NCBI GenBank assembly: GCA_030614915.1 | Contig: JAUXAG010000012.1 | Coordinates: 27,632 to 91,631, forward strand | Reading direction: 5' to 3' | DNA length: 64,000 bases | DNA from: Actinomycetes bacterium | GTDB taxonomy: Bacteria > Planctomycetota > Phycisphaerae > JAACET01 | In this document: piece after piece, positions 47,587 to 56,725 of the stretch | Position numbering within the stretch: the stretch's first letter is position 1 | Layout of the letters: each line of letters starts with the position of its first letter | Notes under the pieces: generated by a model | The model's input: the letters and a program-made list of their open reading frames with translations, nothing else | Database searches by the model: none | Told to the model about the DNA's origin: nothing | Program-made: the position numbers and the translations under genes

Positions 47587-48121
47587 GGGCTTTACGCTCG
47601 TTGAAATAATCGTGGTGGTGGTCATCATTTCTGTGCTGGCCACCATGATCGTGCCTGGTATGTACGCTGGCAGAAGCTCGGCCCAACTGCGGGGCTCGGC
47701 CCGGCAGCTACTGGTAGCGGCTCAGTACGCCCGGGACTTTGCCACCACGCGGCGGTGCAAGTGCCGCCTGATGATCGACGTTGATAAGCAGCAATACGCT
47801 CTGGCCTTCCAGCAGGACCCCCAGCATAACCCCAGCGAGTTTGTCCGGCTGAATACCGGACTGGGCAGAGCCCAAGGGCTGGCGGAGGGGCTGCGCTTTG
47901 GGCGAGTGCGGATAGAGCCGCGAGAGGGCCACGACCAGCCGCCTCAAAAAATTGATTACATCACCTTCGAGCCCAGCGGGCAAGCCGACGCTGCAGTGCT
48001 GGAAATCAGCAACGGCGAGCAAACTTACTCCGTCCTAATTGCACCTTATACCGGCTACGCAAAGCTCATTGAGGGAACCACTGATGACCTGCCCAACGAC
48101 CGCCTGGACCTCGACATCTAG
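47555..48121 (+). CDS. gspH: Minor pseudopilin GspH
   Basis: NRGFTLVEIIVVVVIISVLATMIVPGMYA; start trimmed to 47555, overlapping gspG. Confidence 0.85.
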   Translation: MKTQTSATGNRGFTLVEIIVVVVIISVLATMIVPGMYAGRSSAQLRGSARQLLVAAQYARDFATTRRCKCRLMIDVDKQQYALAFQQDPQHNPSEFVRLNTGLGRAQGLAEGLRFGRVRIEPREGHDQPPQKIDYITFEPSGQADAAVLEISNGEQTYSVLIAPYTGYAKLIEGTTDDLPNDRLDLDI

Positions 48122-48545
48122 GCTTACAAGTCAACGCAGCGCTGGCTTCACGCTGGTCGAAGTGTTGGTCGCCGGGGTGATTCTGGCCCTTTCGGCCGGT
48201 GCCCTGGGTCTGACTATTTCCCAGAGCATGCGTTCGCTGGGGCTGGCGCGGGATTATCAACAAGCTGCCGAGCTGCTCGATAAAACCTTCACCAAAATCG
48301 ACTTGATCGGCCCGGCCCGGATACTCTACGAAGGGCCCAGCGAAGGCCTCTTCGACGAGGCCCGGCACGAAAGGTTCGCCTGGCAGGTAAAGATAGACTC
48401 CCGCCTGGAAGGGAACCTCTACGAAGTAACGGTTCGCATCCTCTGGGAGACACCCAGCGGTAAGGGGCGATTCATAGAGGCTCAGACATTGCTGAACGAT
48501 CCGCCCGGCTCTCGGCCGAGCGAACTCTACTGGGACGAACTATGA
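48084..48545 (+). CDS. gspI: Minor pseudopilin GspI
   Basis: SAGFTLVEVLVAGVILALSAGALGLTIS; start trimmed to 48084. Confidence 0.8.
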   Translation: MTCPTTAWTSTSRLTSQRSAGFTLVEVLVAGVILALSAGALGLTISQSMRSLGLARDYQQAAELLDKTFTKIDLIGPARILYEGPSEGLFDEARHERFAWQVKIDSRLEGNLYEVTVRILWETPSGKGRFIEAQTLLNDPPGSRPSELYWDEL

Positions 48546-49204
48546 GCTGCAGGCACCAACAAGCCGGGCTGACTTTGGTTGAGCTGATCGTGGCCACAAC
48601 GCTGACTACCCTGGTTGCCGGCTCGACGGTGGGCATCCTGCGCAGTACGGCCGCGGCCAGAGAACGCGCCCAGAACCAACTGGCCGTGCAGCAGCAGGCC
48701 CGGGCCGCGGTGCTGGCCATAGCCACGGCCTTGGCAAATGCGGACCGCTATCCGGATAAGGACGCGGTGTTCGAAGGGCTCGACGATTGGCTGGGCGAGA
48801 TGCCGGCTGACCGCATCCGCTTTTTCACCGTCAGCAAGAGAAAAGTTCGCTGGGGCCAGCCGGAGTCCGATCTCAGGGAGTGTGAATTCTTCTTGACCGA
48901 GCCGAGTGAGCAGGCCTTACCCGCATTGATGCGCCGCACCGATCCGACACGCAACGAAACGCCCGACGAAGGAGGCGTGCTCGAGTGTATCGCCGAGAAT
49001 GTCCTCGGCCTCAACTTGCTCTATCACGACGGCATCGGCTGGTGCGAGGATTGGCCGCAAGGTAGCCGTGGCCGGCCTTTGGCCGTCCGCATCGAACTGG
49101 CCGTCCTGGCCAAGAGCCAGCCCCCAAAGGTCTGGACCATCAGCCGCGTCGTTAGTTTTCCGCACCGTAGAACTCAGAATCAGCAAGAGTCGGAGGAAGA
49201 ATGA
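48542..49204 (+). CDS. gspJ: Minor pseudopilin GspJ
   Basis: QAGLTLVELIVATTLTTLVAGSTVGILRS; position in operon. Confidence 0.8.
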   Translation: MSCRHQQAGLTLVELIVATTLTTLVAGSTVGILRSTAAARERAQNQLAVQQQARAAVLAIATALANADRYPDKDAVFEGLDDWLGEMPADRIRFFTVSKRKVRWGQPESDLRECEFFLTEPSEQALPALMRRTDPTRNETPDEGGVLECIAENVLGLNLLYHDGIGWCEDWPQGSRGRPLAVRIELAVLAKSQPPKVWTISRVVSFPHRRTQNQQESEEE

Positions 49205-50583
49205 CCAACTGGAGATTACAGATTGGCTCCAAGGGCCGTGGCTTTGCCCTAATCGCAGTGATGTGGGTAGTGCTGGTGGCAGGCCTGATGCTCCTTGGCG
49301 TACAGAAGGGCGTCCGGGCCAACCTGGCCAGTGCCTACAGTGAGCTGGCGTCGGTGCAGGCCCACTGGCTGGCCCGGGCGGGGATCGAGCAGGCCCTGGC
49401 GGTCCTCGAAGACGACCTCAGCGATGCCGACAATATGTTCGAGTTCTGGTATTCCGATACAGATTATTTCGAAGAAGTGGAGATGCTCAACGGAACCTTC
49501 TCGGTGACCGCCGGGCCCAATCTCCTGGATGACCCGCGTACTGTCCGCTACGGCTTGATAGACCACTGCGCCCGGGTGAACGTCAACGCCGCCGACGCCG
49601 GGCAGTTGAAGGCCTTGCTCGAGCTGGCCGCCTGGCAGGTTGACTCTATCCTTGACTGGCGTGACAGCGACGACAGGACCCGCCCCGGCGGAGTCGAAGC
49701 CCTGTATTACTCCCGCCTGGAATATCCGTATCTGATTCGCAACGGTCCCTTGCGCACTATCGACGAGCTGCGGCTGGTGCGGGGAATCGAAGAGCCGTGT
49801 TTCAGCGGCGAGGACGCCAACCTCAACGGAGTCCTGGACGTCAACGAAGACGACGGCGATGCTGCCAACGCGTCATATCCGGACGACAACGGGGACGGGC
49901 AATTGAGTCTGGGCCTGGGCGGACTGACCAGCGTGTACGGCTACGAGCTGAACCAGACCGCCGGCGGCGGCAGCCGGGTCAACGTCAATAGCGCGGACAA
50001 GGACACGCTTGTGGAACGATTCAACTTTACCGACGGCCTGGCCCAGGCCATAGTCGATCAGCGCGCCAGCAGCAGCAACAGGCGCGGCCGAGACAGACAA
50101 GCTGGGCGAAATCGATTCAATAGTCTGATGGATCTACTTAATGTCAGGGCTCAGCAAAGCTCCGACAACCAATCCGATGACGAAGGCAAGGTCAAAGAAA
50201 TTACCGTCAAGTGGTTGGCTGAGAATCTGGACGAGTTGACACTCACCGACGACGAGCGTTTGCCCGGGCGGATCAACGTGAATACGGCCTCCAGGGGGGT
50301 CCTGATGAGCTTGCCGAAAATGACTGCGAGCACCGCTGAGGCTATCGTCATGCGTCAAACGTCCGGCAAGGGCCCGCTGAGCAGCGTGGGGGAGTTGTTC
50401 ACCGACAAGACCATCAGCGAAGAGCAGTTCAAGGCCTTTGCCGAGCGCCTCACGGTTCGCAGCAGTATCTTCGAGATTCGCAGCTCGGGGCGGAGCACGT
50501 GGGGCATCGGCCGTGAAATCGTGGCCATAGTGGACCGCGGCTCCGATCCTGTCAACATCCTTTATTGGTACCAGAGCGAATGA
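49201..50583 (+). CDS. gspK: Minor pseudopilin GspK
   Basis: GFALIAVMWVVLVAGLMLL; VNVNAADAGQLKALLEL and RINVNTASRGVLMSLP helix-hairpin-helix SAM-like domains. Confidence 0.88.
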   Translation: MTNWRLQIGSKGRGFALIAVMWVVLVAGLMLLGVQKGVRANLASAYSELASVQAHWLARAGIEQALAVLEDDLSDADNMFEFWYSDTDYFEEVEMLNGTFSVTAGPNLLDDPRTVRYGLIDHCARVNVNAADAGQLKALLELAAWQVDSILDWRDSDDRTRPGGVEALYYSRLEYPYLIRNGPLRTIDELRLVRGIEEPCFSGEDANLNGVLDVNEDDGDAANASYPDDNGDGQLSLGLGGLTSVYGYELNQTAGGGSRVNVNSADKDTLVERFNFTDGLAQAIVDQRASSSNRRGRDRQAGRNRFNSLMDLLNVRAQQSSDNQSDDEGKVKEITVKWLAENLDELTLTDDERLPGRINVNTASRGVLMSLPKMTASTAEAIVMRQTSGKGPLSSVGELFTDKTISEEQFKAFAERLTVRSSIFEIRSSGRSTWGIGREIVAIVDRGSDPVNILYWYQSE

Positions 50584-50726
50584 TCAGAAAAAAACTCAAC
50601 AACGTAGCCTGGGGTTTGGAATTCGGCGTCTCTACCCTACGCCTATTAGTACCAAAGCGAATGATCAAAAAAAAGCAGAACAACGTGGTCTGGGGTTTGG
50701 AGTTCGGCGGCAGTGCCCTGCGCCTC
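50565..50726 (+). repeat. 81-bp imperfect tandem duplication at the gspK/gspL junction
   Basis: ttggtaccagagcgaatgatcagaaaaaaactcaacaacgtagcctggggtttggaattcggc... and ttagtaccaaagcgaatgatcaaaaaaaagcagaacaacgtggtctggggtttggagttcggc..., offset exactly 81 bp. Confidence 0.92.
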
Positions 50727-52427
50727 GTGCGTGTAAGGCGCAACGGTTCGGACTATCAGGCGGATAAGTTTCTGGAAGTTGCACTAGACGATCGCTGGGA
50801 AAAGCCGGCTGACGTCACGGCGGCCCTGGCTGAGATGTCCAGCCAGAAGCTCAGCGAGGCCCTGGTGATCTGCGGTGCGGATGAGCGGGTCCTCTTTCGC
50901 ACGCTCCGGCTGCCCGAGGCGTCGGCCGGTGCATTGGCCAAGATGATTCAGAATCAATTGGAGGTGCTGATCCCGACGCAGTCGGAACACTTTGCCAGCG
51001 GCTACAGCAATTATCCCGACCCCTCCGAGCCCGGCCGACAGCGCGTTGTGCTTTGTGCCGTCCGCCGGGAAGTGCTCCGGGGGATGCTGGAAAGTTCCAG
51101 GCAGCTGGGGCGCGAGCCGGCCGGTGCAATCCCGTCGATATTGGCCCTGAGCGTTTGCTGGCCCCAGCTAAGCCAAGACAGCCAAACGCCGCTTGTGCTG
51201 CTGGACGTCGGGGCCCGCTGCACGGGCATAGCCTTGCTCGACGGCGGCAGAGTCGCTCACTGTGGTCTGATCGATCAGGGTGGAGACCACTGGAGCGAAC
51301 GAATCGCCGAGGAACTGGGCATTGGCTATGCCGAGGCCGAGAAGCGCAAGTTGTCCTACGCAGCCAGCCGCTCAAGTGCTCAGGACGATCCGCAGGTCCA
51401 CGACTGCCTGGGCCCGGTGCTGGACGACTGGTCGCGCCGGCTCCGCGAGGCCTACAGAAATTGCCTCGAGAACACATCGCCAAACAGGCGAGCTGGCCGG
51501 TGCATCGTGTTCGGCCGCTCGGCTCGGATGCCCGGCCTGTCCGAACTAATCAGCGGCACTCTTGGTCTGCAGATAGCCCAGCCGGACATCCCCAAACGGT
51601 TGACTTTGGCTGAGGGTCTGGATTTTTCCCGATCGGCCCCTGCGATCGGTGCTGCCTTTTGCGGTATGCAGGAGAATTGGCCGAGCCTTAACCTGGCTGC
51701 TACTTCCAAAGAGAGCGTCCAGGGGCGGAAGGTATTCTCCTGGAAATGGGCAGCACTGCTCGCCTGGCTGATCGCCGCAGTCATTAGCCTCTACGTCCTC
51801 GACATAGTCAAAGCCGCCAGACTCAGCAACACCAACGCCGAGGCGCACAAAAAGACCGCTAAGCAAGGAGGCCTCGACCAGCAGTTGGCCATCGCCAAAT
51901 ACCTCGAACGCTCTGGACCGACACCTCTGGAGGTCCTCGACAGAATATCCGAAGTCTTGCCGGAAAAGACCCTGCTGACCAGTTGGACTTACAGTCGCAA
52001 CGGCGAGGTCACCATCGGCGGGACCGTGCCCAAAGAAAAGGACTTCTGGCCCATGTTGCGGAAGCTCTCCCAGCTCGGCCAGGCAGACTTGAAGAGGGCC
52101 AGGCCTGATAAGAAGAAGTTTCGTTTTGAAATTGCCCTGGCTGTCGGGCGATCGAGCCCAACGCCCGTCCCAGCCTCACCGGCCGAAGCTAAGGAAGACA
52201 AGCCGGAGGAGCCTTCCGAGAAGGCTCCTGAAGCAGCCGAAAAAACGCCCACCAAAGAGGAGCCCGCCAAAGAAGCCGACTCCAAAGAAGCGCCGTCCAA
52301 AGAGGCCCACTCCCAAGAGACAGACTCCAAGGCAACCGAGCCGGCTACCAGCGAGGCTGATGCGGCGGACGAGCCTGAGCCGCCCAAGCCTGAAAGAAAA
52401 ACAAAAGGAAAAGGAGCTCGACCATGA
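50580..52427 (+). CDS. gspL: GspL/PilM-PilN-like inner-membrane assembly protein with Lys/Glu/Pro-rich tail
   Basis: WGLEFGGSALRLVRVRR; actin-like ATPase-fold features (LLDVGARCTGIALLDGGRV); TM helix AALLAWLIAAVISLYVL; start ATG 50580 or 50661. Confidence 0.75.
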   Translation: MIRKKLNNVAWGLEFGVSTLRLLVPKRMIKKKQNNVVWGLEFGGSALRLVRVRRNGSDYQADKFLEVALDDRWEKPADVTAALAEMSSQKLSEALVICGADERVLFRTLRLPEASAGALAKMIQNQLEVLIPTQSEHFASGYSNYPDPSEPGRQRVVLCAVRREVLRGMLESSRQLGREPAGAIPSILALSVCWPQLSQDSQTPLVLLDVGARCTGIALLDGGRVAHCGLIDQGGDHWSERIAEELGIGYAEAEKRKLSYAASRSSAQDDPQVHDCLGPVLDDWSRRLREAYRNCLENTSPNRRAGRCIVFGRSARMPGLSELISGTLGLQIAQPDIPKRLTLAEGLDFSRSAPAIGAAFCGMQENWPSLNLAATSKESVQGRKVFSWKWAALLAWLIAAVISLYVLDIVKAARLSNTNAEAHKKTAKQGGLDQQLAIAKYLERSGPTPLEVLDRISEVLPEKTLLTSWTYSRNGEVTIGGTVPKEKDFWPMLRKLSQLGQADLKRARPDKKKFRFEIALAVGRSSPTPVPASPAEAKEDKPEEPSEKAPEAAEKTPTKEEPAKEADSKEAPSKEAHSQETDSKATEPATSEADAADEPEPPKPERKTKGKGARP

Positions 52428-52981
52428 CCCTCTCCACACGCGACCGCAGGGCTATCATTGTTGGTGGTTTGGCCTTGCTCATTATCCTCGTCGGGCGCTT
52501 TGCCTTGATGCCCTGGATTGACAGTTGGAGCAGCGCCCGAGCCCGGATTACCGAGGCCCGGGGCCAATTGGACGAGGTTCAACTGCGCGTTCGGCGCATC
52601 CTGGGCCTGCGCCGCCGACTGGAGCAGATATACGGCCCGGCGGTAAACGAGCCTCTGGAGCAGGACATACAGACCGCCCAGCTGAAGCTGCTCGAAGCAG
52701 TAAAGGAAACATTCAGCGCCGGCGGATTCAAGCCCAGCGAGTACAGGCTTCAACGCCCCCGACCTCTGTCGGCGGTGCCCGGGGTTCAGATCGTACCCCT
52801 TGAGGTCCCCGGCCAATGTAATTTGGCCCAGTTGGTCAAGTCATTGGCCGGGCTGTGCAAGGCCAAGACGTTTGTATTCGTGGAGAGGTTTTCGATTACC
52901 AATGATGAAAAAAAACCGGGTACATTCAAGGTTACCATGGTGGTGGCTACTCTGGCCCGGATACCAAAGGCTCGCTCATGA
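52424..52981 (+). CDS. gspM: GspM/PilO-like protein
   Basis: Single N-terminal TM (IIVGGLALLIILVGRFAL), coiled-coil, periplasmic alpha/beta domain; overlaps the upstream stop (ATGA). Confidence 0.65.
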   Translation: MTLSTRDRRAIIVGGLALLIILVGRFALMPWIDSWSSARARITEARGQLDEVQLRVRRILGLRRRLEQIYGPAVNEPLEQDIQTAQLKLLEAVKETFSAGGFKPSEYRLQRPRPLSAVPGVQIVPLEVPGQCNLAQLVKSLAGLCKAKTFVFVERFSITNDEKKPGTFKVTMVVATLARIPKARS

Positions 52982-53664
52982 CCTTAAGCAAAGATAGATT
53001 GGCGCGTAGTGGGCAGTTAGCAGTTGTGGTCCTGGCCGGCTTGCTGACGGTTATGGCTGTGGGTGGCCTGACCTGGCGACTCACGGGCCGACGGGAAATC
53101 AGCGCCCTGCTGGAACGCTACGAGGCCCCGGACAAGGCGGAGGAGCAGGATAAGTCCCCGAAAGCAGAGGACAAGAACAAGCAAAAGTCCGCCCATGATG
53201 CCCAGGCCGATCGAATCGCCAAGCGGCACATCTTCTCCGTGGAAAAGGCCAAGGGTTTTTCCCTCAAACTAATGGGCATCCTGGGTGAGCTGGTCTACTT
53301 CCAAGGCGAAAACAAGGGTTTCGAGGTCGGGCAAAGCCACAAGGATGCGAAGATCAAACGGATCGGCCCGGACTGGGTGGTGCTGGAGTTCGACGGCAAA
53401 GAGAAGAAGTTGTATGTCTTCGCTGAGGACAAGGGCCCCGGCCCCTCGAAACCGTCTGTGCCTGGAGGAAAGGCCCCTCCTCCTACGGCAGGGCCATCCC
53501 GGGCAGGGGGCCGACGGGGGCGAGGCCCTGGAAGAATGCCCCCAGGCTTTGAACTCACCCCGGAAATGATTGAGCGCTTCAAAAGCATGCCGGCGGAACG
53601 CCGTCAAAGGGCCTTGGAGCGTATGCCGGCCGAGGTTCGCGAAAAAATCGAAAAAGAGCTCTAA
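52978..53664 (+). CDS. GspC/PilP-like periplasmic protein
   Basis: N-terminal TM; HIFSVEKAKGFSLKLMGILGELVYFQGENKGFEVGQSHKDAKIKRIGPDWVVLEFDGKEKKLYV HR-like domain; immediately before the secretin. Confidence 0.6.
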   Translation: MTLSKDRLARSGQLAVVVLAGLLTVMAVGGLTWRLTGRREISALLERYEAPDKAEEQDKSPKAEDKNKQKSAHDAQADRIAKRHIFSVEKAKGFSLKLMGILGELVYFQGENKGFEVGQSHKDAKIKRIGPDWVVLEFDGKEKKLYVFAEDKGPGPSKPSVPGGKAPPPTAGPSRAGGRRGRGPGRMPPGFELTPEMIERFKSMPAERRQRALERMPAEVREKIEKEL

Positions 53665-53677
53665 TCGAGGTGTATCC

Positions 53678-56600
53678 ATGAGACGAATAACAGCAATCGC
53701 AGTTACGGTGGCCCTTTGTTTAGGCTTGTTCGTCACCTGCGGCCTGGGACAAATGCGTCGCCCTCGGCGGCGGCGTCCAGCCGCAAGCACGCCGAACGCC
53801 GCTGAGTCGGAATCCGCGGCGGAAAAGAAGGAGGCCGAAAAAACATCTCCGGCGGAGCAGACGGATGAATCCAAAGACAAGGCTGATTCCGAAAAGCCGA
53901 CGGAAGACAAGGCCGAATCCAAACCAAAGGAGCCCGAGGGTGTCTCGGTGGCCTTCAAGAATATGGGCATTGATAAAATCTGCGAGTTCCTTTCTAAAAA
54001 CCTCAAGAAACCGGTGGTCCCCAGCGAGGCGATTAAGGACAAGAAGATTACCATAGTCTCCAAGGACAAGATGCCCGCGGAAAAGGGTGTCTACTTAGTC
54101 CGCCAGGCTCTGCTGGTCCACGGCATCGTGGTCCAGGAACATGCGGAGGTGGTTTACGTCCTGCCGGTCAGCGAGGTTATGCAGTCGGCCCTGCCCCGTG
54201 TGCCCGCGGATAAATCGGTGAGCACTGTCGAGGATCAGCTGCAAATCGTTACCAAGGAATTTCTGATCAGGCATTACGATGTGGGCAAAATGCAGAAGGT
54301 AATCAAGCCTATGCTGCCCGCTTTCGCCGAGACCATCGGCGACCCGGACACACGCAAGCTCTTTGTCACCGACACCGTGGGCAACCTGCTGCGGATTGAG
54401 CAGGTCGTCTCTGGGATGGACATCCCCTCGGCCGAGCAGACCGTGACCGAGATTATCCAGCTAGAGCACGAGGATGCCGCCGACATCATCTCCATTGTCC
54501 GCTACCTCATCGCCGGGACTATGCGCACCGACGTCAAAGCGATTACCACCGGCGAAGAGCCCAAAAAAGCTCCGGCCAAACCTTCCAGACCTCGACCGGG
54601 CCGCCCGCCTTCACCACCTACCCCCGGCAAAGCGGCCAAAGCCGCCGAAACGGGCGTCATCCAGCCGAGCAAGACCCCCGTAACCCTCGTGCCGCATATC
54701 TCCCGCAACTGGATTATTGCCGTGGCCCCGGCCGAGATCATGCCCCAAATCGTAGCTTGGATCAAACAGCTCGACAAACCGCGGGAGGTAGAGAAGGACT
54801 ATGAGGAGTATGACGTCCGATTCGCCGACACGGAGGACCTGGCCCAGCAGGTCGAGCGGACCCTTCAGGACATGCCGGGTATCGACGCCCACGTAGTGCC
54901 CTTCGGCCGATCGAAAAAGCTGATCGTCTTCGGCTCCAAAAGGGGACGAGAGCTGGCTATGGAACTGCTGAGCAAGATTGACAAAGCGGATGCCGAAAAG
55001 CGAACTCGAGAAACCTTCACCCTCAAACACGCCGACGCCGAGGAGATGGCCCAAAGAATCGAGACCCTGTTTTCGGAGATCGAAGTATCGTACAGGAGCC
55101 GCTGGGGCACCTCCTACCGCCCCCGCAGCGCCGATGTCCCCAAGGTTACGGTGGTACCCGATACTCGCCGAAACACTATCACGGTCATCACCGATCCCGA
55201 CACCATGGAGGAGATTAGAGCTCTGATCGAGGAAGAGGATACAGCCATCGATCCCAAAGAGGTGGGGATAAAAACCTATGAGCTCCAGTACGCCGACCCC
55301 GGGGAACTCAAAGACCTGCTGACTGATATGTTCAGCGGCCGCGAACCCCGCCAGCGAAGTTTTTGGGACTCCTATTTCGGCCGCGGCCAAACGGAGTTCA
55401 AACCGGTGGGACGTCTGCTGGGTCAGTTTATGTTCCAGATCATGCCCAGCTCCAACAAACTCATCGTCCAGACCAAGAGTGTAGCCAATTTCCAGGTCAT
55501 CACCGACCTGATAGCCGAACTGGACCAGCCTCAACGTGTCGGTCTGCCCGTGCTTATCGAACTGAAATATGCCAACGCCGAAGACCTCTGCGAGCAGCTC
55601 AATGCTATGCTCGCCGAGCCCAGGACCCTAGCCACAATCCGCCGGGCTGCGCGAGGACTCTCCGAGTACCACGAAGACTCAGATTCTTCCGACGGCAGTA
55701 CCTCCAGCAACCAAGGCTCCTCGAACGAGCAGTCCGATGCGGGCTCCATCGAATTTTGGTGGCAGCGCTACACGCCTCCCGCGGGCAAAGTGCCCACCAG
55801 TAACCTGATCGGCAAGATTCGCTTGGTGCCGGTATATAGGCGCAACGCGGTTATGGTGCTGGCCCCGGCCGGCTTCCTGGGGCCCATCGAGGAACTGATC
55901 GAGGAGATGGATCAGCCCGGCCGACAGGTAGTCATCCAGGCCCGCATCGGCGAAATCCAGCACGAAGACCAGACCACCCTGGGGCTGCGCCTGGCCTCGG
56001 ACCCGTCCGTTCTGTCCGCGGCTGAGACGGCCCTGGGCGGTGCGGCCGCGATTGATTTCAGCAATCTGATCTTCAGCGGGACGACGACTATATCGGCCCG
56101 GTCCAACGTTAGTCTGCTACTGAACCTGCTCATCAAAGAATTCGGGATGAAGATTCTGCTCGAGCCTTCTCTGACTACTAGCGATAACCAAGCCGCCGAG
56201 TACTTCGACGGACGGGACTTCTCCATAGCCACCGAGACCGAAAGGTCAGCTGAAGGCGGTATCTCCCGTACACAGTTCAGATATGAACAGGTAGGCACGC
56301 TGCTGCGCATCCGCCCCCACATAACCAAGGAAGGCAGCGTGGACCTCTTAATCAACCTGGAGATTTCCCGGATCGTGCCGGGTTCGGCGGCCCAGGGGGG
56401 AAACCCCACCTTCGACCGCCGTGAAGTAACCACCCACGTTATCGTCCAGGACGGCCAGACCGTAATGCTCAGCGGGATCATCCGGCAGGAAAAGTTTGAG
56501 GACATCCGTAAGGTGCCCCTCTTGGGAGACATACCCCTGATCGGTCTGCTCTTCCGCAGCATAGACAAAGGGGTACGCAACCGCGAGCTGGTGGTCTTCA

Positions 56601-56725
56601 TCACCCCACGGGTTATGACCACCGTCGCGGAGGTTGACACCCAGATGGAAGAACCCCTCAAAACCCTTGAGCGGATCGAAGAGTCGATCAACCCGGGCGC
56701 CAAGAAAAACGGAGACAAACCGTGA
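53678..56725 (+). CDS. gspD: Type II secretion secretin GspD
   Basis: Repeated secretin N-domains; VVIQARIGEIQHEDQTTLGLRL; EPSLTTSDNQAAEYFDGRD; VQDGQTVMLSGIIRQEKFEDIRKVPLLGDIPLIGLLFRS. Start trimmed to 53678. Confidence 0.93.
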   Translation: MRRITAIAVTVALCLGLFVTCGLGQMRRPRRRRPAASTPNAAESESAAEKKEAEKTSPAEQTDESKDKADSEKPTEDKAESKPKEPEGVSVAFKNMGIDKICEFLSKNLKKPVVPSEAIKDKKITIVSKDKMPAEKGVYLVRQALLVHGIVVQEHAEVVYVLPVSEVMQSALPRVPADKSVSTVEDQLQIVTKEFLIRHYDVGKMQKVIKPMLPAFAETIGDPDTRKLFVTDTVGNLLRIEQVVSGMDIPSAEQTVTEIIQLEHEDAADIISIVRYLIAGTMRTDVKAITTGEEPKKAPAKPSRPRPGRPPSPPTPGKAAKAAETGVIQPSKTPVTLVPHISRNWIIAVAPAEIMPQIVAWIKQLDKPREVEKDYEEYDVRFADTEDLAQQVERTLQDMPGIDAHVVPFGRSKKLIVFGSKRGRELAMELLSKIDKADAEKRTRETFTLKHADAEEMAQRIETLFSEIEVSYRSRWGTSYRPRSADVPKVTVVPDTRRNTITVITDPDTMEEIRALIEEEDTAIDPKEVGIKTYELQYADPGELKDLLTDMFSGREPRQRSFWDSYFGRGQTEFKPVGRLLGQFMFQIMPSSNKLIVQTKSVANFQVITDLIAELDQPQRVGLPVLIELKYANAEDLCEQLNAMLAEPRTLATIRRAARGLSEYHEDSDSSDGSTSSNQGSSNEQSDAGSIEFWWQRYTPPAGKVPTSNLIGKIRLVPVYRRNAVMVLAPAGFLGPIEELIEEMDQPGRQVVIQARIGEIQHEDQTTLGLRLASDPSVLSAAETALGGAAAIDFSNLIFSGTTTISARSNVSLLLNLLIKEFGMKILLEPSLTTSDNQAAEYFDGRDFSIATETERSAEGGISRTQFRYEQVGTLLRIRPHITKEGSVDLLINLEISRIVPGSAAQGGNPTFDRREVTTHVIVQDGQTVMLSGIIRQEKFEDIRKVPLLGDIPLIGLLFRSIDKGVRNRELVVFITPRVMTTVAEVDTQMEEPLKTLERIEESINPGAKKNGDKP

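Noticed and set aside
51989-52816. 275-aa minus-strand ORF with SLEGASLESASLAGSSLVG repeats
   Set aside because: The apparent repeats are the reverse complement of the Lys/Glu-rich GspL tail, not a real pentapeptide-repeat protein.
54611-55534. 307-aa minus-strand ORF opposite gspD
   Set aside because: Antisense shadow ORF created by GC-rich codon bias; the secretin on + strand explains the sequence.
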